Shown here: positions 55,107 through 60,908 of the stretch, piece by piece | Numbering within the stretch: position 1 is the stretch's first letter | Layout of the letters: the number at the start of each line of letters is the position of its first letter | NCBI GenBank assembly: GCA_903935335.1 | Contig: CAIZRG010000021.1 | Span: forward strand, 1 to 60,908 | Length of the DNA stretch: 60,908 nt | Source: Oligoflexia bacterium | Lineage (GTDB): Bacteria; Bdellovibrionota; UBA1018 | Direction of reading: 5' to 3' | Made by a program: the position numbers and the translations under genes | The notes under the pieces: generated by a model | What the model saw: the letters and a program-made list of their open reading frames with translations, nothing else | What the model was told of the DNA's origin: nothing | Databases searched by the model: none

Positions 55107-55211
55107 GTCTGTTTATACTCATGCCTGAGGCCTTCGTCAATTGGTCAAGTTTTTGGGCTAACTTACACTAGTTTTACATTGAACTTTAGAAATTCAAGGC
55201 ATGATGAAAGG

Positions 55212-56129
55212 ATGAACTCTTTAAAAAAAATTTCCTGGTTAAAAAGTATCCCATTTTTTTTAATGCATGTAGCTATTCTAACTGCCTTTTGGGTCCCATT
55301 CCGTTGGGAACTGGTTGCACTCTGTTTAAGTAGTTATTATTTAAGAATGTTTGGTATTACAGCAGGTTATCATCGTTATTTCTCTCATCGGTCTTACAAA
55401 ATGAGCCGTCTGGGTCAATTTGTAATGGCTTGGCTAGGAAGCACTTCAGCTCAAAAAGGTGTACTTTGGTGGGCTGCCAATCACCGTCATCACCATCGCT
55501 ACTCAGATCAACCCACAGATCTGCATTCACCCCTGCAACAAGGATTTTGGTGGTCTCATGTCGGCTGGATTCTCAGTGACCAGCATGACGCAGTTCTTTG
55601 GGATCAAATTCAAGACTTCTCTGCCTACCCAGAACTCAAATGGATCAATCGGTTCCACCTCATTCCTGCCATCCTTTATGCAGTTGGGTTTTTTCTCCTA
55701 GGAGGATGGAGTGCTCTGATTTGGGGATTCGTCATCAGCACCGTTCTCCTTTGGCACGGGACTTTTACAATCAACTCCCTCTCTCATGTCTTTGGAACCG
55801 CTCGATATCAAACCTCAGACACGAGTAAGAATAATTTTTGGCTAGCCTTAATCACCTTAGGAGAAGGGTGGCACAATAATCACCACTGTTACATGAGCAG
55901 CACGAATCAGGGATTCTTTTGGTGGGAAATTGATGTCAGCTACTGGGTTCTTCAAGCACTCTCTTGGCTAGGAATCACTCGTGACCTTCGAAAACCTCCA
56001 TTAAAGCTTCTTGAAGCAAAACGGGTTAAAACCCCATCGATGAGTCCATTGAACCCAGGACTGACTTCTTCAGAAATCAGAAAATCTATTGAACACCCAA
56101 GGGAAAAGTTCCTTCAAGTGTCTTCTTAA
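55212..56129 (+). CDS. Delta-9-type acyl-CoA/fatty acid desaturase
   Basis: A 305-residue integral membrane di-iron desaturase. Three histidine boxes: HRYFSH (54-59), HRHHH (91-95) and HNNHH (221-225), with two pairs of membrane helices around 12-45 and 150-185. It introduces a cis double bond in a saturated acyl chain (stearoyl-CoA-like). An upstream frame to 55098 overlaps the divergent ABC-F start and is rejected. It is monocistronic. It lets the cell adjust membrane fluidity, consistent with the lipid-transport theme. Confidence 0.92.
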   Translation: MNSLKKISWLKSIPFFLMHVAILTAFWVPFRWELVALCLSSYYLRMFGITAGYHRYFSHRSYKMSRLGQFVMAWLGSTSAQKGVLWWAANHRHHHRYSDQPTDLHSPLQQGFWWSHVGWILSDQHDAVLWDQIQDFSAYPELKWINRFHLIPAILYAVGFFLLGGWSALIWGFVISTVLLWHGTFTINSLSHVFGTARYQTSDTSKNNFWLALITLGEGWHNNHHCYMSSTNQGFFWWEIDVSYWVLQALSWLGITRDLRKPPLKLLEAKRVKTPSMSPLNPGLTSSEIRKSIEHPREKFLQVSS

Positions 56130-56136
56130 TCTTTTT

Positions 56137-56188
56137 ATGAGTGAGTAGGCTGAAGGAGTTTCACGCCCAGCCCAGCCTACTCACTCAT
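56137..56188. repeat. 16-bp perfect inverted repeat after the desaturase gene
   Basis: ATGAGTGAGTAGGCTG (56137-56152) and CAGCCTACTCACTCAT (56173-56188) are exact reverse complements, separated by 20 bases. It lies 8 bases after the desaturase stop. There is no T run after either arm, so it is not a classical terminator, though it could be a long RNA 3' structure or a protein-binding site. Confidence 0.8.
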
Positions 56189-56327
56189 ATCATCAGCCTG
56201 AGTTCATGAGTCAATCTCAAGAGAAATAGCTCATTTAAAAAGCCAATAGAAAGAAGATGAGTTTACTTTTCCAGTGCTTTATAGGAAGTTTTTAATCAAC
56301 AACAAAAGTAGAGTTAATAGGCTATCA

Positions 56328-56352
56328 TTTTTCTTATTGGGAATAAGAAAAA
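56328..56352. terminator. AT-rich hairpin near the toxin gene end
   Basis: TTTTTCTTATT (56328-56338) and AATAAGAAAAA (56342-56352) are perfect complements around GGG. It sits 80 bases beyond the end of the toxin remnant on the minus strand and could end that transcript; it has no G/C pairs beyond one, so it is weak. Between it and 56432 nothing is recognised. Confidence 0.35.
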
Positions 56353-56431
56353 CTCAATCATCTCAGAGGGTTAGATTTTAGCACAATTTTAGGAGGGATT
56401 CTTCAGGAATGGGTCTGAGTGGTCAAGTCTC

Positions 56432-56908
56432 TTAACCAGGGATTGACTTCACAGGAAGAAACATAGCATTATTTATTATTTTAAATGAAATAAACCCATA
56501 TCTTTTTTAAAAATTTTCAGCTTTTTTATTTTTCGTATCTACAATAACTGCAAAGATCCCAATCTGTTTTGACAAGATTTTGGTTCTTCTGAGTGCATCT
56601 ACTAATAAAAGTTCGCCCAATTTTTTACCGCGAGTAGAGAGATCACGAGCGAGTCGACCCATTCGCGCTACAGGCACAGGATGTTTTGGAAGCCATTTTC
56701 TTTGGAGCTCAGGGAGTATCTCCAAATTAACCTCACCGGAACTGATGCAATAATACCCAAGAACAGTCTTATTTTGATCACCCTCTGAAATGGCTACAAA
56801 GTTCCGATTGATTCCTTTACCTTGATTTTGTCGGGCTTTAGTTTTCAAAAAACTGTTAGGTTCTTCGACGCCACAGTCAAATGAACTACGATCAAAGCTT
56901 CCATCCAA
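56432..56908 (-). pseudogene. GNAT (TacT-like) toxin, interrupted by TAA at the catalytic tyrosine position
   Basis: The frame from TTG 56908 gives 133 residues: FDRSSFDCGVEE, VLGYYCISSGEV, VARMGRLARDLSTRGKKLGE with LLVDALRR, and FAVIVDTKNKKAENF. These match TacT/AtaT-type tRNA acetyltransferase toxins (acetyl-CoA loop R-x-G-K/G-x-x-G). Then comes TAA (56507-56509) followed in the same frame by KRYGFISF and NAMFLPVKSI, as in the normal end 'A-x-x-F-Y-x-x-F-G-F ... lflp'. The TAA stands exactly where the catalytic Tyr codon is expected. The full frame would be about 158 residues and ends at 56432. It is probably inactive. Confidence 0.8.
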
Positions 56909-56935
56909 AGGGAGTATTAGAAATGATATGAAAGA

Positions 56936-57220
56936 TTATTTTCCAAAGGCTTTATTGTAATCTTTGAAAGCCTGCACAAGGGCAGGATAAGGTGTTTGTG
57001 GATTCTCCAATGACGAAAGAAAGAGTTCAGCGTCTCTTCGGGAGAGTCTAAATTTCTCAAGCATAGAAATTTCCTCACGCGCAGCTTTTAAAGAGTTTTT
57101 CAATATAAAAGCAGCGGCACTCATTCCTAAAAGATCCGCTGCTTGATAGATAATGTTTTTTTGTTCAGGAGTAGCTCTTAGATTGATGAAATTATTTTTT
57201 ATTTTTTTCTTAACAACAGA
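56936..57220 (-). pseudogene. DUF1778 (TacA-like) antitoxin, start codon missing or non-standard
   Basis: Reading back from 56936 the frame gives FINLRATPEQKNIIYQAADL, LGMSAAAFILKNSLKAAREE, RLSRRDAELFLSSLEN and the toxin-binding tail ALVQAFKDYNKAF, which is the DUF1778 pattern (ribbon-helix-helix N-terminus, then toxin-neutralising tail). No ATG, GTG or TTG lies between the in-frame TAG at 57221-57223 and the conserved INLRATPEQ; the first ATG (57124) would drop most of the DNA-binding part. It lies 27 bases before the toxin, in the usual antitoxin-toxin order, and 56 bases from the IS30-type element. Confidence 0.7.
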
Positions 57221-57276
57221 CTAAGTGTCTCATTGGTCTTGAATTGAAGTAGTTAAAGGATATCCGAAGTTAACTA

Positions 57277-57305
57277 GCCGCTTTCAATCAGCAAATGCAA
57301 CAAAA
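57277..57305. repeat. IS30-type left inverted repeat
   Basis: GCCGCTTTCAATCAGC followed by AAATGCAACAAAA. The other copy (58415-58443) has GCCGCTCTCAAAACTG then AAGTGCAACAAAA on the minus strand; most positions match, with a one-base length difference. Confidence 0.6.
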
Positions 57306-57309
57306 AGGT

Positions 57310-58350
57310 CTAGGACGCCCTTAGCTCTTTCAATCTAGTCTTCTTACGATAGTAACTGTCAGATCGAAAGAGTTTTCCCTGCACACCATGGAGTACTTCA
57401 TGAGGAGTACGATACTGAAGTATCTTTCTGGGTCTATTATTTAGAAGTCTAGTCACTTCATTTATGTGCTTGTTAGAAACGGAAGCAATTGAACTTCCTT
57501 TTGGGAAAACTTCTCGTAGTAGGCCATTCGTATTCTCATTTGTACCTTTTTCCCAAGAGCAATAAGGATGCGTAGAATAGATCGGTGTGTCCAACTGTTT
57601 TTCAATCTTTGAATATTCTCCAAATTCTACTCCATTATCGTTTGTCATTGTTTCCAGAGGAAGGCCTGGATTTGCCTTGAATAACTCAAGAGTAGTATTT
57701 GCTACTTCAGCACACTCTTTGCTCCCAACTTTGCTTACAAGCGCATAGCGGCTCTTGCGATCAACTATAGTCAGTAGTCCACCTCCTTCTTCCCGTTTAC
57801 CCATGACAAGGTCCCGCTCCCAGTGGCCTTGCTCTCTTCTTTTGTTTTCAGCATTTGGCCTATCTTCAATGAACTTTCGTGGCTCATTTTTTGGCCATAG
57901 ACGGTTTCTTCGAACAAGAACTCGCTTCCTTCTCCGACCGTGCTGCAGAAGATATTTAAACAAAGAGCCACTGGAATTCCTTTCTTCATATATAAATTTA
58001 TAAATGCTCTCGTGGCTGACTCTCTCATGACGCTCTAACTTCAGCCTTTCTGAGATTTGCTCCGGACTCCATCGATCGTTTTTCAGCTTTTCAATGACAA
58101 TCTGTTCCAAGATTCCCTTTATTTTCCTTTTTAAACCATCTCTTTCAGGGCGCCTAAAAACAGCCATTTCTTGAGCAGTTTTTGCTACATATTTAATTCT
58201 GTTCATGGGCGTATTACGTCTGATTTCTCGGCTGATGGTTGACCGATCGCAGCCCACCTCTTCGGCAACAAACGCCTGGGATTTACCCATTTTCAAAAGC
58301 TCTTGAATCAGTTAACGCTGAGGCAGGGTCAGGTGTTGATAACCTCTCAT
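57310..58350 (-). pseudogene. IS30-family transposase with an early in-frame stop
   Basis: The frame from ATG 58350 (AAGGAG upstream) reads MRGYQHLTLPQR, then TAA (58312-58314), then LIQELLKMGKSQ. In IS30 transposases this position is normally a Tyr (ERYxI). The remaining 330 residues look intact: DRSTISREIRRN helix-turn-helix, GHWERDLVMG (first Asp), MTNDNGVEF (second Asp), KGTNENTNGLLREVFPKG (Glu), giving a full DDE set. A TTG at 58296 could restart translation downstream of the stop, without part of the first DNA-binding helix. Thus it is probably, but not certainly, inactive. Confidence 0.8.
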
Positions 58351-58414
58351 AAATTCTCCTTCTTTTGGCAAAGAAAGAGCTTATAGGAGATCACCTGACC
58401 TTTTAATTATCTAA

Positions 58415-58443
58415 TTTTGTTGCACTTCAGTTTTGAGAGCGGC
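58415..58443. repeat. IS30-type right inverted repeat
   Basis: Mirror of the left repeat at 57277-57305 (see that entry); ends next to the GG that starts the Tn3-type repeat on the plus strand (58441), so the two repeats overlap by about three bases. Confidence 0.6.
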
Positions 58444-58473
58444 CCCTTTTCCGACAATTGGCTTTAGGTGCCC
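58441..58473. repeat. Tn3-type terminal inverted repeat (right copy)
   Basis: On the minus strand it reads GGGCACCTAAAGCCAATTG, T, then CGGAAAAGGG and GCC. It shares AAGCCAATTG and CGGAAAAGGG with the left copy at 144-176. Its outer GGG end faces right, so the element body would lie to the left, where the IS30-type element now sits. The five bases outside are taaaa, different from those at the left copy. Confidence 0.65.
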
Positions 58474-58838
58474 TAAAAAGTAAAAACAGGAACAGAGGCA
58501 AAAAAAGTATTCTTATCATTCCTATATCCGAGTTGCTGCTGCTGTGGGACTCCATTGTAAGTGTTGATCGATTCATGTAGATAGTGTCTTGATAAAGATA
58601 GAAAATGGGATGTCAACACTGTTGTTCCTAAAAAACTAGCTAATGAGCCATAAAATAAACCTGAACTATAAAATTTTAATGGAGAATCAAAATAAAAAAA
58701 GGGACCGTAAAGAATGAGAAGTATAGATGGAAAAGTTCCGGCCCAAAATGAGATCTTAGCATAGGTGGTGTATTGAGTATGCAGATTTGCCAGCTCAAGA
58801 GCTTGTGGGTGATCACCCACTAACTCCTCGAGGATCAT
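58473..58838 (-). CDS. Membrane protein truncated at a Tn3-type repeat
   Basis: A 121-residue frame with two hydrophobic helices (about 30-48 and 60-85), followed by RHYLHESINTYNG, a C-terminal phrase common in small membrane proteins of unknown function. The stop codon TAG (58475-58473) is completed by the first base of the terminal repeat, so the native 3' end was probably replaced when the transposon inserted. The start region overlaps the small secreted frame at 58813-59064; the two may once have been one gene joined by a frameshift. Confidence 0.5.
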   Translation of the reverse strand: MILEELVGDHPQALELANLHTQYTTYAKISFWAGTFPSILLILYGPFFYFDSPLKFYSSGLFYGSLASFLGTTVLTSHFLSLSRHYLHESINTYNGVPQQQQLGYRNDKNTFFASVPVFTF

Positions 58839-59064
58839 AACCTCTAAAAATCCCTGATTCTAATTCAATTTTCCCATTTGTTATTATATCTCCTTTTAGC
58901 AGCAAGCTCTTTTCGTTTTTCATCCAAATCTTTGGAGAGTTAGCGAAGCATTGAAATGGAACTGTAAACAGTAAAAGATAAGCAGCTGCCTTAAAAAACT
59001 TATGCTTAAAAAGGGTTGTTTCAGGATTTAAACTCACATGGTTTTTAAATTTAGAGCTTCCCAT
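58813..59064 (-). CDS. Small exported protein fragment, possibly N-terminal part of the next frame
   Basis: An 83-residue frame with a membrane or signal helix (FKAAAYLLLFTVPFQCFA, about 24-41) and a short tail KSLLLKGDIITNG. It ends in SGIFRGYDPRGVSG, overlapping by 26 bases the frame of the membrane protein that continues ELVGDHPQALELANLH. A one-base shift in 58813-58838 would join signal sequence, this tail and the two-helix domain into one protein. I do not recognise the family. Confidence 0.4.
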   Translation of the reverse strand: MGSSKFKNHVSLNPETTLFKHKFFKAAAYLLLFTVPFQCFANSPKIWMKNEKSLLLKGDIITNGKIELESGIFRGYDPRGVSG

Positions 59065-59098
59065 TTTTCCTTCTTCCGGTTTTCTGCCTTTAAAAAAA

Positions 59099-59386
59099 CT
59101 ATTTTGTTAAAATCCAGTTTGTGAGTTCCCCTGTGTCGGGATTGAGTTCAGCTTCACCACATCCATCGTAAATTATTAATTTATCGTCATTGCGAATGGT
59201 TATATTATAAAATGCACTCAGATTTGGGTCTCTATCTGCTTCCCAAATAATTTCAAAATTTTTATCAACTTTATAGAGGTTAGATTTTCCTTTTTTAGGA
59301 TCCCAGTCATCTTCTAAAATGATAAATCCATCTCCCGTATCTATCATCTTTTCAATCATTGAATGTTTAGGCTGAAGAATTCTCAT
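59099..59386 (-). CDS. Probable immunity protein of the adjacent toxin
   Basis: A 95-residue soluble protein with a WD-like repetitive layout: GDGFIILEDDWDPKKG, NLYKVDKNFEIIWEAD and LIIYDGCGEAELNPDTGEL. Its ATG overlaps the toxin stop as ATGA, the classic toxin-immunity coupling. Small acidic immunity proteins directly after a polymorphic toxin are typical; assignment here is by position, not by a known domain. Confidence 0.6.
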   Translation of the reverse strand: MRILQPKHSMIEKMIDTGDGFIILEDDWDPKKGKSNLYKVDKNFEIIWEADRDPNLSAFYNITIRNDDKLIIYDGCGEAELNPDTGELTNWILTK

Positions 59387-60908
59387 AACTCTCTCATATT
59401 TTTAAACCATTCATTAGGCACTCTTTTACTTCCTTCTGGTGGTTTTACCCAATACTGAACAGAGCCTTCTTTTCCCAGACCATGGTTTTGAATATTTCCC
59501 CTCAGAATGATATTCCCCTTAGGAACATGAACATCAGAAACATGGGTCGGCAAACTAGTTAATGCAAATTTATCTTTAATCTGTGCTGGGGTTAAGCTGG
59601 ATATCGCACTTTTTCTCATCACAAACTCTCCCGTTGGATTAGTAGCGCTATGCACTCGCACCCAAGTCGTATCTCTAAATGTCTTGGATTCAACGACATG
59701 AGATCCGAGTTGAAAAGGAGGAGTTTCGGCCCAGCGTGCGAAATGCGTTTGATTTATATGCTCTGCTGTATGAATCGATTTAATTTGAGCATGCTTGGTG
59801 AATCCTCGCACCAGATGAGGGACCTTATCGTACAGGACCTGCCCTTCATGAAGGACTGCTTGAAACACTTGGCTTTCTTTTAAAATCTTGCTCGCGCCCT
59901 CAAACACATGAAACATCTTCGTGGCAGCACGAGCACTGTTGCTCACTCCCAAGCTCATGACCCCGACAAAGGCCACCCCTCGCTCGAATTTCGAAAGAAC
60001 TTCTCCAGTAACAATATTTTTTCCTATAAATAGCTCGTAAGTCGATCTGCCAAATCCAGTCACCGGATCAATGCCTAAGCCGATGTCGAGTAGAGATTTA
60101 GCAATTTCTAAGCTCCAGAATGAGTTTTGATAGCTTTCCTGAAAATCCCCCTGTTGAGAGCCTCCGGCAATATGAGCTGATTCTTTGAGATCTTCTAATC
60201 CACTTTGCAACGCTGAACGAGAATAGGTCAGTGCCTCAGAATCAGAGTCTTGGTGTTGATTGAGTTTTTCTGCGGTCAAAGCATACTGTTGAGCTAGATA
60301 AACCACTTGTTTTTTTGTTTGGCTAAATTCTTTCCAATGAGAGAATTCATCTCCTATCTCTTGAGCTAAAGGGAAATCCCTTAAATGCTCATTTATTTGA
60401 TGATTCACCTCAGTAGTCTTTTTTAAAAGAACGCGATTCAATCCTGCTTGAAGACATTCTTGAACTGTTTTTTGCGAAAAAACAGAAGAGTATTTCTCAT
60501 GTTCAGGCTGAATTTTTTGAAACTCTTGAATTTTTTGATAACAAGCTTCAGCCTCTCTGCGATTTTGATCGGCCTGTGCTTTCAAATGAGAGAAATCAGG
60601 GGTTTGAACTCTCATGCCTGACATGGAAAGAATGGATAAAGCACAATTGGCGACAGCAGGTCCGTTCACTACAGCTGGGAGATAGTTGTGTGAAGGCGTA
60701 TTTCCTCCCATTGAAGCACTCCAAGCAAAAGGATCTTGATGCGAACTTGAGCTTGAGGAAGGAGTGAACACTGATGGATTAGGCACAGACGCCATTGGAG
60801 CCATGGGCGGCGGAGGCATAGGAGGGGAAATAGGAGCAGCAGGTTGGGGTTGTGGGATAGAACTTGGCATTTCATAAGATATGTTAGGACCACAGTCTCT
60901 TTCACAAA
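59383..60908 (-). CDS. Polymorphic toxin with PT-TG-like pretoxin domain (partial at window edge)
   Basis: The frame is open from the window edge to 59383, and 12 further codons upstream of the first ATG (60870) look coding, so the N-terminus lies beyond the window. In order: a proline-rich linker (PQPAAPISPPMPPPPM), a helical segment, then DIGLGIDPVTGFGRSTYELF with GKNIVTGEVLSKFERG, which matches the pre-toxin TG domain (D-x-x-P-x-x-G ... TGE-x-L). The C-terminal 130 residues (HFARWAETPPF, SSLTPAQIKDKFALTSLPTH, VHVPKGNIILRG) would be the toxin; I cannot name the activity. Coupled immunity gene follows. Confidence 0.65.
   Translation of the reverse strand, partial: CERDCGPNISYEMPSSIPQPQPAAPISPPMPPPPMAPMASVPNPSVFTPSSSSSSHQDPFAWSASMGGNTPSHNYLPAVVNGPAVANCALSILSMSGMRVQTPDFSHLKAQADQNRREAEACYQKIQEFQKIQPEHEKYSSVFSQKTVQECLQAGLNRVLLKKTTEVNHQINEHLRDFPLAQEIGDEFSHWKEFSQTKKQVVYLAQQYALTAEKLNQHQDSDSEALTYSRSALQSGLEDLKESAHIAGGSQQGDFQESYQNSFWSLEIAKSLLDIGLGIDPVTGFGRSTYELFIGKNIVTGEVLSKFERGVAFVGVMSLGVSNSARAATKMFHVFEGASKILKESQVFQAVLHEGQVLYDKVPHLVRGFTKHAQIKSIHTAEHINQTHFARWAETPPFQLGSHVVESKTFRDTTWVRVHSATNPTGEFVMRKSAISSLTPAQIKDKFALTSLPTHVSDVHVPKGNIILRGNIQNHGLGKEGSVQYWVKPPEGSKRVPNEWFKNMREL

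Larger units (their letters stand above)
57277..58443 (-). mobile_element. IS30-family insertion sequence
   Basis: About 1.17 kb with one transposase gene. Ends: GCCGCTTTCAATCAGC... at 57277 and GCCGCTCTCAAAACTG... (read on the minus strand) at 58443. The ends share GCCGCT-Y-TCAA and TGCAACAAAA. No target duplication is obvious. It sits between the toxin-antitoxin pair and the Tn3-type terminal repeat, whose CGGAAAAGGG block it touches. Confidence 0.72.

Noticed and set aside
56507..58314. Reassignment of TAA to tyrosine
   Set aside because: TAA ends many confident genes in this window (rpmB, pnp-like neighbours, glpD), so the standard code holds.
57277..58443. Target site duplication of the IS30-type element
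   Set aside because: Bases flanking the two ends (acta and cctt) do not show an obvious duplication, so the insertion is not dated.
144..58473. One 58-kb Tn3-type composite transposon covering the whole window
   Set aside because: The five bases outside the two repeats differ and the interior holds essential genes (rpsO, aspS, tmk, rpmB). Two separate relics explain the data better.
1..60908. tRNA genes, rRNA genes or CRISPR arrays
   Set aside because: No cloverleaf, rRNA-like stretch or regularly spaced direct repeat was seen in the short intergenic spaces. The only tandem array is the coding repeat at 37689.

Overview
Sixty-one kilobases of a moderately AT-rich chromosome from a Gram-negative bacterium. 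Signs of two membranes are an MCE/Mla-type lipid transporter, a Wzx/Wzy/Wzc-style polysaccharide locus, lipobox lipoproteins, a probable outer-membrane barrel and a MepA-like murein endopeptidase. The gene set (zinc-type L28, MaeB with a phosphotransacetylase tail, an RpoH-like sigma factor, a free-standing delta-9 desaturase, doubled Mla ATPases and permeases) would fit a deltaproteobacterial or Bdellovibrionota-like lineage. That placement is an inference from gene content only.

Layout. 1-770: end of a secreted-protein gene and a decayed Tn3-family transposase next to its terminal inverted repeat. 770-12250: mixed housekeeping and envelope genes (CysZ/EI24-like protein, lipoprotein, RdgB, an exported methyltransferase, a DUF218 protein, L28, MaeB, a barrel-like protein, an M16 protease). 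12276-33405: a polysaccharide locus with about ten GT4-type glycosyltransferases, AsnB, an O-acetyltransferase-like protein, flippase, polymerase, Wzc-like ATPase, a small SLBB protein and a WecA-like initiating enzyme. It is built of short operons that switch strand and abut or overlap end to end. 33425-44885: a co-directional block of RpoH-like sigma, rpsO, pnp, a GYF-like/proline-repeat membrane protein, a GT-C-like protein, tmk, holB and a five-gene Mla-type transporter with two ATPases and two permeases. 45036-47132: a large lipoprotein. 47183-55106 (minus): ABC-F, HNH, SrkA, MepA-like endopeptidase, receiver protein, AspS and GlpD, nearly all overlapping. 55212-56129: desaturase. 56430-60908: an accessory region with a broken GNAT/DUF1778 toxin-antitoxin pair, an IS30-family element, a second Tn3-type terminal repeat that truncates a membrane-protein gene, and a polymorphic toxin with a PT-TG-like pretoxin domain followed by a probable immunity gene.

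How the genes work together. The WecA-like enzyme would load the first sugar on undecaprenyl phosphate, the GT4 enzymes extend it, AsnB and the hexapeptide acyltransferase decorate it, Wzx flips it, the polymerase joins units, and the Wzc-like/SLBB pair controls length and export. The Mla-type operon serves outer-membrane lipid transport. Both motif defects of its two ATPases would fall in the same composite ATP site, which suggests an asymmetric heterodimer.

Most notable: the asymmetric Mla ATPase pair, the exported SAM-methyltransferase, the GNAT toxin with a stop codon where the catalytic tyrosine should be, the matching Tn3-type ends near both edges of the window, and the toxin-immunity module at the right edge. 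All statements come from reading the sequence; no database search was run.
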